DNA of 64,000 bases from Dichomitus squalens LYAD-421 SS1 (Eukaryota > Basidiomycota > Agaricomycetes > Polyporales > Polyporaceae), in NCBI RefSeq assembly GCF_000275845.1, contig NW_006766885.1, forward strand, positions 1,378,604-1,442,603, written 5' to 3'. The translations under genes and the position numbers were made by a program. The notes beneath the pieces were generated by a model. It was not told the DNA's origin, did no database searches, and was given only the letters and a program-made list of their open reading frames with translations. This document shows positions 35,080-47,018 of this stretch, piece by piece; within the stretch, counting starts at the first letter, position 1, and each line of letters starts with the position of its first letter.

Positions 35080-38000
35080 CTAAATTATGAAACCGTCCGT
35101 GGACAACATATCGATCAGGTTCAGATCCGGCTGCTTCGCGTCCTCGTTCACAAAGCTCAGCAGCTGTTCGAACATCGCCGTCCGCTGGCGGTACCGCTCA
35201 GGCGACGGCGGGCTCCCACCTTCTTCCGCAGGGTCCTCGTCCAGCCGGAGCACCGACGGGCCACCGACGGAAGGCGCTTCTAATGCAGCGGGATTAGGCG
35301 TGCTCGGGCGCGACCGCTTGCGTGGCGGAGGGCTGTCTGCGCGCGCGGCGGTCGCCGTTGCCGCTGCGGATACATCAATGCTGGAGGGAGTGCTTGTACC
35401 CGAGCCGGAAGCTGTTGCTGGGCGCGGAGGCGCTGCTAGGAGATGCGCCGAGAGCAGCGCCCGGAAGACCTTGGCCTCGTCGGGATCCTCGTGGTTCACG
35501 ACCGACGAGACGCGGGTCTGGAGGAACGTAAGGGCCTTGATGGGAGGGCCGTCCTCGCACATCTCCCGGAACCTGCGAGAAGAGTCAACAGGGACAGGAG
35601 GAAAAGATTCGTATTGCGGACGCACTGCTGCTGCCTGATCTCGTACACCGCCCGTCTCACGATCTCTTCGTTACTCGGCCTATCGCACTGTGTAAACACG
35701 TATTGATTCGTATGCAGGGCCAAGAGAACATACCGAAGGATCTCCATGCTCCAAAAGTCGTCTAATCTCCTCTCCACATCCCCATCCCCCAGCCCACCAG
35801 GGGCAACTGCTACGGCTTCCGCGTCGACACTGGCATCCGACGACAATGGGCGTGGTTCAGCAAGTTCAGACTCCTCCTCATCGATGGATCCAGCGTTCCC
35901 GCCATGCATATACACGATCCCTGACTTGCTGTCGTACACCGCCTGATGCGCGTATCGGGGGTGTGGGCAAGTTTCGTCCACGGCGTCCTTCTCCGGAAGG
36001 ATCTTGGACCACTTCCCAGGAAGCTCAGGGCGGTCATAGCGGTATATCCAGTACGGCGACTCGGTTTCCAGGACGGGTGGTATTGTTGGTCGGAGACGGG
36101 TCAGTCCACAGAGGCTGAAATCAAACATAGCGAATACGCTTAGCCTATGGTTACGCAAGAGACGGTGGGGCACCACTCACACATAGACCTCCTGCTTCTC
36201 AATGTCTATGACCGCCCGTTGCGTGAAGCAAGGATCGGGGCCTCCCGCAGAGGTGAAGTTTGAGAAGACCTCCGTAACCGTACTGGTGGGTATATGGAAC
36301 GCATACATGTCGGAAAGGTATCGATCATCTCGTTGGCCGCCGAATATGAAGAGCGTTTGGGATTTGGGATCTAGGACCATGGAGTGTCCTGCAATCGGAC
36401 TTAGCTCGTCATTGTCGAGCGAATTCATAGTCTTCCTTACCCCATCGCGGAGGAATGTATGGATGCGACGCATAGACGTCAGTGTTACTGTACCGACTAT
36501 TATCATGCAGTTGATTGGACAGAGGCGAAATGCACTTACTTGTACATCTTCCATTTGCTTGTCCGGATGTCGTAACTGTAAAGACCGGAGAACTTCAACA
36601 TCTCCCCCTCGCCCTCGTGAACCCGTCCACCAGAGACATATATCATCTGAGCATCGCTGTCAATGGCCATCTGGTGGTCGAAAACCAGCGGCGGTCCGCC
36701 TGACGACTGAGAGCAGACATTGATCAGCGAGAAACTTCAGCGAGAGATACGCACATGGCGTCGACTCACAGCCGTATCGAACGTCAGCAAATCCCAATTT
36801 CCGGCGTCCAAGCCTCGCGTGTGGTACCTGTAGAACTCGGAGCACTGGGATGGGTATGCCGAACCGAAGATCGTCGCCGCCCCCGGCTCCAGACCAGGAG
36901 GATCAGCTCCGACTTCCGCGGCATGCAGCCACGGCGGCCGAGCATCCCTGTGTCCCTCCGTCCTCATCTCCGGCATGGAATGCCTCCGGTGATTCTCCAT
37001 CCCGTCACCGTCGCCCTCGCTCAGCCTTCCCAAGAGGTAGATCGAACCAGTCTTGCTATCAAATACCATCTTATGGCACGCTCTCGGACCCGGTCCGTTC
37101 TTCTCTCGCGACGTTGCCACGCTCAAGCACTTCCACACGTCCTTCGCGATGTCGTACACCCATAAGTCGTCGAGGGACCGCTGCCCGTCCCATCCGCCAA
37201 AGAGGTATATGAGCCCAGCGTCCTCGTCAATGCACATTGCATGTCCTCCACGGCGGCAAGGCACGTCGCCGTCTGGGTCGAGCCCGCGTATCTGCGTCCA
37301 GCGCATGCGCGTCTGGCACGCGTGGCGGTAGCCACGAAGTAGCCCAGCGTCGGCACAGTCGCGTATGAGCTTCTCGGCCTCTGCCCAAGCACCGTTGAGG
37401 ACAAAAGCGGAGTGGAGGGAGGTGATCAGTGGGTGTTCTAGCTGCAAACCGGAGCGGGCAAGAATCTGATTAACGGGGGTTAGGAAGCGGCGTTGGCGGA
37501 GGTGCTTGAGGATCTGGCGCAGGGTGACGGTTTCGCGGTACTACCGGATTGTCAGTGCCCCGACTGAGGGTCTAGAGCTGTCTGGGTACCTCTTGATGCT
37601 TCAGGCGGATGCGCTCGACATATGCCTCATCAGTGATGCCTGATAATGAGATGTGCCATATTGAGGTGTTGAAGCTCTGACCGTGCGCACTGCGAAGATG
37701 CGGCGCCGTCAGCATGGCATGACATACACTATGTCTGGGGACGTACGACAGAGGTACAACCTCGATGAATTTCGTTGGGAAGGGCATTCCGACACGGTTG
37801 GTAGACTTGATAGAGAAGGTCTCAGGTGTGGAGTCGTTCTTCAGGCCAGCTTGGAGAACCTGTTCGAAAATTCGAGTTTGTCAGTGGTCAGAGAGTCAAA
37901 CGGACAGAGCTGGACGGCGAGCTCTACCTCAGTCATATTGCCTTCGGTGAGACCAATCAGAACCTTGAATTCTTTCATGTTACATGGGTGTGCTAGAGGG

Positions 38001-38422
38001 CACGCGTTAGCCTCGACTGTCCCGAACACGTTTCCAGGCTCATCTCCGACCCACTCTTATAGAACTGGGGTACACAGAATTTGTGTCATATGTTCAGAGC
38101 TGGCTTCTCCAGCCTATTCTGGATGATACGGCCGAACGTACCTTTCCAAAAGTGATGCTCCCTGCATTTATGAGCGGTTAATGGACTGCTATTGCAAGTG
38201 GGTGCGGCGAACCACTCAACTGAGAACACACGGGTTCTTCAGACGCAGCCTTATCCACTGCTTCGTATTGGATGCAGAGATTGCGCCACTCCATCTGCTG
38301 GTCTGGTCGCGGGGCCTATCATGAAGGATGTTCTCGGCTACGTATGAGCCGCTGTGCTCGGACGCGCCAGCAATCTCGTATTCAACCGTGACTACGTCGG
38401 GCTCTAGTATGCAGCTACTCAT
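35080..38422 (-). CDS. Muskelin (discoidin, LisH/CTLH and kelch repeats)
   Basis: Thirteen exons: 38422-38221, 38161-38142, 38064-38055, 37992-37928, 37859-37747, 37689-37590, 37540-36770, 36706-36540, 36487-36441, 36388-36181, 36114-35734, 35679-35626 and 35572-35080; 876 residues. The N-terminal discoidin-like domain has VAENILHDRPRDQTSRWSG, SITFGKFYKTHPCNMKEFKV and SFNTSIWHISLSGI. Next is the LisH/CTLH region (LRQILKHLRQRRFLTPVNQI). Then come kelch blades: RRGGHAMCIDEDAGLIYLFG, ACHKMVFDSKTGSIYLLG, IPPRWGHSMVLDPKSQTLFI and YAHQAVYDSKSGIVYMHGG. Exons 2 and 3 are only 20 and 10 nt long but supply the SITFGKFYKT core. Animal muskelin is the substrate adaptor of the CTLH/GID ubiquitin ligase. 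The last ~160 residues are extended and partly disordered. Confidence 0.94.
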
Positions 38423-38842
38423 TATTGATACTAGCAAGACAGACAGAAAAGCGGGAGCGAGGGCGACTGTGAACAATGGGAGGCGGAGGGAAAGCACTTG
38501 GTGAGTGATGTTCACGCGCACGGAAGGGGACGTCTACAAGCGCCGGCGTTCGTCATCCTGTTCTCGGTGAGCTCGGACCGGCTGTGTTGCCCTGGCCCAT
38601 CGCAGGCTGACTCGAGGTTACATTTGCTCAGAAACCTCGCCCTAGGACCCAGTGGTCCATAGAGAAGCGTGCGAGGGAGGCGGTCAAGATGCACAAAGAA
38701 TACGGCTCACAACGACGACGTAATTCACATACACAAGTCGTCGACAGATCCTGATCTCGCCCTCGAGCACTGTACAAAGTCTATATGTTCCAGATCCCGA
38801 TCTGATCATACCACCTCTTGACGACACATACCCTCTATACCC
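38423..38842. other. Intergenic
   Basis: Upstream of muskelin and 3' flank of the HAD gene. No gene seen. The muskelin frame extends upstream from its ATG to a hydrophobic stretch, but homology begins only at the chosen start. Confidence 0.4.
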
Positions 38843-39496
38843 TTAGTTTCCTTCCCTTGGCTTCTCCTGAACAGCCTGCACACGGTCTCCAAAGACCTTT
38901 CTCAGGGCCTGAAACACTCCCTCCTGTTTATCGAAGACGATCCCATGAATACCCAGCTTCCTCGCCGCATCCACATTCTCGACCTTGTCATCCACAAACA
39001 CGGTCGTGGACGGATCGATGCCCGTCTCCTGCACCACCTTCTCGTACGCCTGAAGGTCCGGCTTCCGTTCCCCGAGGAGCGCGGACGGGAAGACTTTATC
39101 GAAGATGGACCAGTCGGTGGGCAGCTTGATCACGTATTCGTAATCGGGGAGGGAGATGTTCGAAAGCGCAAATACGCGCAGCTGCCCCGCATATCGGGCC
39201 TTGAGCTCTCGCACGAGAGCGAGGAGGTCCTCATTCGGCCGCAGTGACTCTCGCGCCTGCCTGAAGGCTTCGTCAACGTCGGATGGTGGAACGCCGAATT
39301 CTCCCCCGACCCGCGCGTAACAATCCGCCTGAGAGATGCGTCCGCGTTCGTACTCGAACCAGGTGGGTGAGTTTAGGATGTCCTTGAGCAAGCGGGGCGG
39401 GATAGACGTTGTCGTCACCGCAGACCATGTGAAGAGGACGTCGCCGAGATCGAGGATCAGGGTTCTGAATTCGATGGGATTTCGATGGGCGGACAT
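38843..39496 (-). CDS. HAD-superfamily hydrolase (epoxide-hydrolase N-domain-like)
   Basis: A single exon of 217 residues from ATG 39496. HAD motif I is LILDLGDVLFTWS (nucleophile Asp and the second Asp). Motif II is VFALSN, motif III the Lys in LLGERKPDLQAYE, and motif IV VFVDDKVENVDAARKLG. The helical cap (FEYERGRISQADCYARVGGE) is subfamily IA type, as in haloacid dehalogenase and the HAD domain of soluble epoxide hydrolase. The substrate cannot be told from sequence. Unlike its neighbours it has no intron. Confidence 0.93.
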   Translation of the reverse strand: MSAHRNPIEFRTLILDLGDVLFTWSAVTTTSIPPRLLKDILNSPTWFEYERGRISQADCYARVGGEFGVPPSDVDEAFRQARESLRPNEDLLALVRELKARYAGQLRVFALSNISLPDYEYVIKLPTDWSIFDKVFPSALLGERKPDLQAYEKVVQETGIDPSTTVFVDDKVENVDAARKLGIHGIVFDKQEGVFQALRKVFGDRVQAVQEKPREGN

Positions 39497-40213
39497 GGTG
39501 GTGCAGGACAGTGCGTCTGTGGATGACTAGATGCTCAACCGAAGGCAGAGAAGTAAGTACGGGCGGGGACCTGGATTGGCGTCTTCTGTCAACATCTGAT
39601 ATACGTATTGTCATATCGTCAATCGAACGATGCGCGTGCCCAAACGTCATGGATTCCGTCCTCCGCCAAGTTGTAAGTTACATGACGCGACTGATTGGGC
39701 TGCTTCGCGTAACGTTATCACGCGAGCCGGACTTGGACCATCGAAGTACTCATCTAGACGAACTTTGGAGTGTGCTGTTTATGAGTATCCTGTATATGTA
39801 GTCGTTCGCGCGAATGACCTCAAGGGATGGTTTTCTTTGCCGTAGAGTCCATGGTCAATCAGAGTGACTTGCTTGTGCTGCTATGCGTCGGAGGGATTGT
39901 TGCAACCTGATGGAGAACTGCCACCAGTATCGGCCTAATGCTAGGCGATGGCAGCGGGTTGGCACTATTCATATGCCACTCGCATTGGATTGAAATGTTC
40001 TGATGAACAGACGGGCCTACTATACCAAAGCTCGCATGGCTTCTGCGTCATGCAGCACGGTCTTGATAGTTGAAGAGCTGCGCACAACCACAATTGCACG
40101 CAAAGCAGCGACAACGCTAATCACATACATCATGCAGCTAAGCTAAGCTATAGGTTCATCCCAACGTTACTCGCAAACGGCAAGTCTATTCGGACCTTGA
40201 AGGCGAACGTCGA
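39497..40213. other. Intergenic
   Basis: Upstream of the HAD gene and 3' flank of the BTB gene. Only short frames. Confidence 0.4.
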
Positions 40214-41185
40214 TCAGTCAGAATCGTTCAAGGGCGCTATCGCGGTGTCAATCCGCACTGCTAACAAATTGCTGAAATGCACCAGATCCGCATGCGCCCG
40301 CGACCTACAGCTCGTGCACTCGTTACCGACACGGGTGAATATCTCGGTAGCCTTGCTGGAAGTAAGATGCGACAACACCGTGCCTCCTGACCGCCGTACG
40401 CTCAGTGCGGTTTTGAGAGACATAACATACGTCTCAAACCACCCCTGAGTGTGATGGCTGACATTGCCTGCTAGAACTCGCGGTGGCCCGTGCCCCGAGA
40501 TGCACTCGAACCATATCCATTCAGCGACTTGAGATGCGTCCCCGGTACTTGCGCGATCGTGCGGCCCGTACGCAATCCACTTCCAATCTTCCAGGTCGTG
40601 CAGTGCTACCTCCAAGCACCTCTGACGATAGACGTGCATCGAATATATCGCCAGGCACGGCAGAGTGCTGAATTCAGAAGGAGGAGAGGGGGGCATATGA
40701 AACTGAGGGACGAGCAACAGCTCCTTGGCCGCATCCCTCGCAACGTCCTCCAATTGTAGCATATAGGCGACTGCGTACATGCGGAGCGGCCCCTTGGGGA
40801 TGATACGCGCGAGGGACCATCGTAGGTTGGTGGTGATACACTTGATCTCGTACTTCCGCGCTGCTTCCAGGACGGCGTGGATGTCGTCGAAGGGGGTTAT
40901 GTTGGGATGCTCTGTAGGATAGCAGAGGCGGAAGACGTGCTGGAGCGTCTTGGCGTCCTCGGTCAGCTTGACGACATGAGACTCGTCCGTGGAATTGGGA
41001 TTGGACGACGGGAGTTGAGGAAGGTCGAGCATAGTCCGGAAAACGGAGGAGGCCTTGGGAAGGATGACCTTGTAGACGCGGAAGTCAACGTCGTCAGAGG
41101 AACGGAAGATGAAGTCTGCGTCTGCATCGTCGAAAAGCGGGCGGACAGGGTATGTCGCTGGTGGTGGTGGCTGAGCAGGTGTCAT
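40214..41185 (-). CDS. BTB/POZ-domain protein
   Basis: A single exon of 323 residues from ATG 41185 to TGA. A BTB fold begins at about residue 20: DADFIFRSSDDVDFRVYKVILPKAS, SVFRTMLDLPQL, VVKLTEDAKTLQHVFRLCYP, and the BACK-like helical part LEAARKYEIKCITTNLRWSL. The rest (HDLEDWKWIAYG) and a late Cys pair (NECTSCRSRAHADLV) fit the many basidiomycete BTB proteins with a short C-terminal extension. Such proteins dimerise or act as Cul3 adaptors; no partner is visible here. Confidence 0.9.
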   Translation of the reverse strand: MTPAQPPPPATYPVRPLFDDADADFIFRSSDDVDFRVYKVILPKASSVFRTMLDLPQLPSSNPNSTDESHVVKLTEDAKTLQHVFRLCYPTEHPNITPFDDIHAVLEAARKYEIKCITTNLRWSLARIIPKGPLRMYAVAYMLQLEDVARDAAKELLLVPQFHMPPSPPSEFSTLPCLAIYSMHVYRQRCLEVALHDLEDWKWIAYGPHDRASTGDASQVAEWIWFECISGHGPPRVLAGNVSHHTQGWFETYVMSLKTALSVRRSGGTVLSHLTSSKATEIFTRVGNECTSCRSRAHADLVHFSNLLAVRIDTAIAPLNDSD

Positions 41186-42387
41186 CCAGGCAAGTAGGGA
41201 GATAGTCCACTAATACGCAATTTGAGTGATATATAACAGCCAGGCTGTCGTCTTGATATGCACTGGGGGTGGAGGCTGTAGCTGCGGTAGAGAAGACGCT
41301 ACATGAAGTCGCGATCAGCAATCGATAGGTGAACGTGTGCCGTGGAAGACATCTCCGCAAGTACACGAGCGTGCCGCTACGAACTGGTATGCAATGTGTG
41401 GATCTGCTGACCACAAATTATGTCTAGTCGCTACAAGCTGGGCGCTCTGGGATCGAAGTCGTACACACCAGCAGAAGGCGAACGCTGGCGCTCCGTCTCG
41501 ACGACGCAGACACGCACGAGAAATCGAGGCCTGAGTTCTAAGACTTGCATTGCGCGTTGTCGAGGAGCTGACAGAAGTCCCGCCAAGAGGCCATATGCTA
41601 TGTGTCGTGTCGCGTAGATAGATTGGGCATGTGAAGCAGCGGCGTGACATGAAATGTGTTTTTGCAGCCTGAGGATGCCGACAACTCCTGAAGACCTGAG
41701 CGCCTACCCCAACGGGGAGATTGGTACAAGCAGTGTCAGACAGACAGTAAGCAACCGAGTGAGAACGTACGGTTTATTTGACGACAAACCTCTTTTGCGG
41801 AGTCAGGGTATACACGCCGGCTCCAATATGGTTGTCGCCATGTGGCATCTGGCGCCGAGAGTCGGGCAAGAAAGCGCTGCTCGGTCCCGCGAACCACGCG
41901 TGGACGAGAGGCGTCAAAGGAACGCGACAGAGATGTTCGGGAGTCTGTCCAACAGACTACCGGTGGGGCTGCATTCTGACACCCAGCTGTTAAGAGGTCG
42001 ACAGCGAAGGCCTTTGTGGCGTTTCGTCCAATGCATACACTGACGTCGACGTTGTAGCGGGGGGCTGCAAGAGAAGGTGGCACGCGCTACCTCGGTCTGC
42101 AAAGTGATGTGACATAGAGGGTGAGCTATCCTATGGGAGCTAAGTAGCTTGCGTACACACAGACCCACCTATAACTTATGTAGAGAGTCCTGGCTTGTTG
42201 CAGTACCCAGCTTACTTATATATAACATCAAATCACGGACTAGACACCACCATGCCGCGATCCAACAAAGTGCGATTCCTGGTTCCGCCAAGCGAAAGCG
42301 AAGATCGTGTCCATTTGTTCGAACGGACCCCCGTTAGACGTGGCGGCGCTCGTTCCTGTGGTGTTACTCTGAAGCCTTGGCGCGTTC
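41186..42387. other. Intergenic, 1.2 kb
   Basis: Upstream of the BTB gene to the left inverted repeat of the element at 42388. Frames of 60-130 codons without family signature. Confidence 0.4.
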
Positions 42388-43086
42388 TACTATTGCGACC
42401 CTAGTGTTCGGACAACAAAGCGCCCCCTGCAGAATCCCTTCGTTTTATGTCCTTTCATGCTCTCCGATAATGTTAATTTTTGGCACGCAGAAAGAGACGT
42501 ATGTAAATAGACTATGTGCCAAACATGAGAGATATTGGAGGAGAAATGAGCAATGGAGACGGGATTATACAGGGCTGACCCCAGTGTTCGGACGATTCTC
42601 CGCGCCGGAGGTCACGATCTGTCACGCTTGCCAATGCCTGCCGGCCTTCGGGTAATGCCCGTTCTCTAGCTTGATGAGCCTTAGCCGAGGAGCCCAAGTA
42701 GGTCGGAGCGTCAAGATGTGGCTACATTGTCACGCCCTGGAGGGCTATTTCTTGCTTCTCCTCTGCGTTCCCCTCAGCAGCCCTCGGAGAATTTATTGCT
42801 GGACAAAATGCGTACATGGGAACATGTATGAGGAATTTTGAGGGAAGCGCCCGTAGAGTAGTACAAAGCGAGACTCAGGAAGCTTTGATGGGGATGAGTC
42901 GGCCCACTTCCTCCTGCAAGATCGCCCCAATGGCTTATGATATAGATCCCGTTCCTGTTGCTGCTCATTTGGAACGCATCTGGGCACTTACCTTCCAACT
43001 TGCAACTTTATCGGTTGGAAATTGAGGGAGATACGTCTGTTTGTCCGAACACTGGGGTCTGTCCGAACACTGGGGTCGCGATAGTA
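42388..43086. mobile_element. 699-bp MITE-like element with 27-bp terminal inverted repeats
   Basis: The left end (42388-42414) and right end (43060-43086) are inverted copies matching at 25 of 27 positions, with core AGTGTTCGGACA; the two mismatches are T/C. If the outer TA on each side is a duplicated TA target, the repeats are 25 bp, starting CTAT. The same core occurs again inside, once on the + strand (42577-42593) and once as a direct tandem copy of the right end (43042-43059 next to 43060-43077). No transposase-size frame is present, so it is non-autonomous. The TA target suggests the Tc1/mariner group, but the family is not settled. Confidence 0.75.
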
Positions 43087-44058
43087 CGGCATTCCTATCG
43101 CGCCTTCTATGTCGTTCTGACATCGAAGGCTGCCTAGGACTGTTCGAAGCTGTCAATGTCAAATGCGTTATCTACGAGCGCGCCGCCGGACCTTAGCGTC
43201 ACGAGCACAGAATGTAGTGCAGTACTCACGGAAGTATTGTTGGCATTGTCTCCCGGTGGTGCTTGTGTGCTTTGCATCTAGTGCTCCTGTAGATGAGACA
43301 CAGGCATGAGCGGGCGCCCACAAGACCGGCACTGACAGTTTGGGGACAAGCCCTGCAGTGTGTATATCCGAAGTATTTTCAGTGATCGAATTTTGAGCCA
43401 CTCGCGCGCATGACGTTAATCAATCACTTCTAGCAGCATGGGGATGGAAGAGGACACACCGGCGTGCGCATACCGCGTTTGTGGAAGATGCCGAAGATGC
43501 GTGCGACACTACTGTCCTCGAGCTGCGACACCTTTCCACTTTGACTTTGTGTCCAGAGAACAGCGCGCGAACCGAGAAGGAGTGGGGTGGATGGAGCACG
43601 GTGTGCCACGAGGCTGAGCAGAAGCCGAAAGATCCAGAGCAGACGGACCGGGGTGCAGATGGGGCGGGAAAGAAGTTCATTATCGCAGGCACGAACAGTG
43701 GAGCTTGTTTCCTTTGATTCCAGGAGGCGAGCAGCGGCCGCGCTGGTTCGGTCGCATGCAGTGTGCGCTGCAGTATCGTTGCAAGTAATGGCAGACAGAG
43801 GTGTCGATTGGGGCGCTCGAGCTGCGAGTGGGATGGCGCGCACAAGCCACTGACGGCTGGCGGGCGCCTCGGTTGTTTTGTCTGCAGACCGTCTGGAGGA
43901 TCGCTTCGTCGAGCACGGCCACGCCCCTTCCACTCCTTTGTTCCCCCGTCAAATCCGTCAGACTAGTCTCACCTCCCTCGAAGCGTCCGGTCCACCGTTC
44001 CATTCATCCCTGCGCACCACACACACCTCCGTACAAGTATAACACACACCAACCCGCA
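43087..44058. other. Intergenic / 5' region of the glutaredoxin-like gene
   Basis: The last ~120 bp before the ATG are pyrimidine-rich, with repeated CACACACC, as usual for basidiomycete 5' UTRs. A 167-codon minus frame (43430-43933) has no family signature and I rejected it. Confidence 0.4.
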
Positions 44059-45092
44059 ATGGCCCACCGCCGCACTTTCTCGGCGCGTTTCCCCGACATG
44101 CGCCATGTCTCCCTCGACTCCCCGCCCCTCACCCCCTTCCCCAACATCGCCGGCTTCCCCATGTCCCGCAAGCCCCGCGCGTACTGGATGCGGACCACCT
44201 TCCTCGCCCTCTTCGTCCTCCTCGCCGTCTCCGTCTACGTCCTCCTCCTCTCTCAGCCCGCCCTCCGCCCCATCTCCTTCCTCGACACGTCGCGCCCCCA
44301 GGCGGACGCCACGCCCCAGGGCGCACGCTGGTCCCCAGACGCCTTCCGCGCCGCCCTCAAGTACCGCAAGCCCACGGCCGCCACCCCGGACGTCCACTCC
44401 CGCCCGCAGATCGCGCTCAACGAGACGCAGGAGCTCGCCGCCGTGTCGAGCTTCATCGCGAGCCTGCCCCAGAACATGATCCCCTCGACCGTCGACCCGC
44501 TGCGGCCCATCGACCCGCAGCTCATCCTCGACTTCGACACCCGCGGCCCGCACGCGGAGGAGGAGCTGCAGGCGGTGATCCAGGACGTGTGGACGCGGAA
44601 TCCGGTCATGCTCTACTCCAAGGTGCGTCCACGCTCGCGCTCATGCACGGCGACTGCATGCCGCCGTCCGAGGCAGACGTAGACGAGCGCGACGCTGACA
44701 TGGACGTCCGACGTCGCCCAGGTGCACTCGCCGGTGTCCCGGGAGGTGAAGCAGGTGCTCGCCAACATGTACCTCCGGCCCGCGCCCACGATCGTCGACG
44801 TCGACGAGCGACGTGAGTCCTATCTGACGTTTTCCCCGCATTTCCCGACTTCGCTGACACGTGTCTCCTCGGGCCTGCGTTCTGTTCGGCAGCGGACGAG
44901 GACGTGCTCACGCGCCTTCTGTACCGCCTGACGTCCACCAGCGAGCTTCCGATCCTCCTCGTCGCAGGCCGCACCGTCGGGGCCCCCAAGGAGATCAAGT
45001 ACCTCGCCTCCACGGGCGACCTCCAGAAGGCCATCACCGACGCCGGCGCAGTCGTCGACGGCGCCCGCAAGAAGAAGGCCAAGAAGCTGTAG
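44059..45092 (+). CDS. Membrane-anchored glutaredoxin-like protein lacking active-site cysteines
   Basis: Three exons, 44059-44622, 44722-44812 and 44893-45092; 284 residues. An N-terminal arm is followed by one membrane helix (TTFLALFVLLAVSVYVLLL, about residues 52-70), a ~90-residue linker and a C-terminal glutaredoxin fold, the layout of yeast Grx6/Grx7 in the secretory pathway. Fold landmarks: NPVMLYSKVHSPVSREVKQV, PTIVDVDERPDEDVL, the cis-Pro site SELPILLVAGRTVG and LQKAITDAGA. The usual CPYC/CPYS active site is SPVS, so both catalytic cysteines are absent although the rest is kept. The first intron splits exactly before that site, and no other phase-true splice restores a Cys. It may bind glutathione or proteins without redox activity. 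Confidence 0.88.
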
Positions 45093-47018
45093 CCGCTCCC
45101 CGCTTTCTCGCCTGTCCCCGCCAGCGCGGGCGTGCTTTCCTCCCTCTCCCTCTCCTACTGTAGGCGGAGTGTACATCTACGCGTGGACAGCAGTCGGCTC
45201 CCCGCGCCCTCGCACGCCGCTCGAAGTGAAGTGCTCACCGAGACCGTGCCGGGCGCAGGGCGCGGCGACGTGCAAAATGGACTTTCGACGACTTGTGGTA
45301 TAGACGTGTGGCTAGTGTACTACCATCTTCGCTTCCCCGGGTGTCTTCGCTGTCCGATAACATACTCTTTGCGCCTTCGCACCCAGAATGCGATGGGCAT
45401 AACTTAAACCTCTCCGCACGCATCTCGCCTGTCGCGCATCTCATACACATACATAGATAACCGTCGCAAGCATGGACACGCTCTCACAATGGCCGGTCTG
45501 CTCCTTCTGCACCACCTTTTCTGTTGCTCCCTCATCCATCCACATCTCTATCCTCGTTCTTCTTCCCGGTCTCCCGGTGCTTCTCTCTCTCCGGGGACCG
45601 TGAGGCTGGGGCTCGGGTTCCACGTCGCCGCGGCACTCGTTCCTTGTCCTTCTTCCGGCTACCTGTCTTTACGCTTACATCGCTGCTAACCAACTCGCCT
45701 CCTATCTACCTTAGACCTGTGTATACCCCCCAGGTATTATGTGCTCACGTCCTACCGCACGAAACATGGTTGTCTATCTTTTGTGTCCGCCTGCGCCGCC
45801 CGAGGTGATCGTGTGTGCGCTGGCGTCGATCAGCTACGTCGGTGAAGACAAGATCGTGAATGCCAAGTACATAGATCGACGCTAGGACGCCATTCATTCA
45901 GACAAACGTCAAGATCGAACCTAATAGGACTACATAATGCATGGCGCGCATAGGGGGCGCACGCCGATCTCTCTGACAGTGGGTCGTGACCACATCACGA
46001 GCACCGCTTGCGCACCCCGGAGCACTCATCTCCGTTAGTCAATACATAGTTGATCGTTGTGTGCAGCACTGGAACGCGCCTTCCGTGGCCCCTCGCCATC
46101 TCCGCCAGCCCAATCTCGCGCGGGGCCCCCCGTACGCGTGGTCCGCGGGACGCTGCCAATAATAATAATAGTCCTATCGCTGGTTCTGTGCGATCGCACC
46201 GTGAACGTGCCCGACCGCGAACGCGTGGCCCGCGCGTGCGAGGAGGTGCGTGGGGTGCTGGTGCGCATCTGTCCTTAGACGGGACGGCGCGTGCGAGAAG
46301 GAGAGCGGGGCGTGCTTCGTGCGCGTGCGCACCCGGCTCGGACGTTTCTGAGTTCTGATCAGCCTGCCAGCTGCCAGCCCAGCTGCCAGCTGCAGTCTTG
46401 GAGCCTTGCAGTCGCGCACCTTCAAGTTGGCTCCAGCGGTGTGTTCGAGACGGTGGACGAGCGGAGGCTAGAAGCTGACGACGTCATGTCATGACCTAGG
46501 ACTTTATGTGCACCCGCGCCGCTGCTGCTGGTGCTCGCCGAACGTGTGTAGGGCCCCCCGCTAGTGTGATTCATATGCTTGCGCGTGCGATGATGGCGAG
46601 TGCGAGTGAAAGGCCTGGGGGACCCATGGGGTACGACGACTCGGACGACGGACGTCGAGGGCGTTGTTCTCGCTGCCCCCTTGCCCTGGTATTGCTTTGA
46701 TCATAAAAGCTCCAGCGAACAAGGGCGTTCTTGTGGTCCTGTCAAGGTTCTGTTCCTCGCCATGTCGCTGTTATCGGACCGTCCGCGAAGCATCATTTCC
46801 GGGTCCTGAGGCCTGAGGCTCGGCGGGGCGTACGGGGCGGACGATAGGGCTTCGAATGCAGGTCGGGTCGGGCGTCTATGGGACGGTGTACGGATGCTGG
46901 ACGACAGACGAATCGGACTGCTTGGGCAGCTTCGTTGGCACTTATCATCTGCCTTCCTACGCGACGCACACATACGTTTCGTCTAGACTCCAGATCTGAG
47001 CCGTATCGCGCAGGGAAG
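45093..47018. other. Intergenic, 1.9 kb
   Basis: 3' flank of the glutaredoxin-like gene and upstream region of the HAD phosphatase. An (AAT)n run lies at about 46151-46163 and a short CAGCTGC-type tandem repeat at about 46364-46398. No gene seen. Confidence 0.45.

Noticed and set aside
43430..43933. 167-codon minus frame near the glutaredoxin-like gene
   Set aside because: No motif; overlaps another equally long frame, and neither looks coding.
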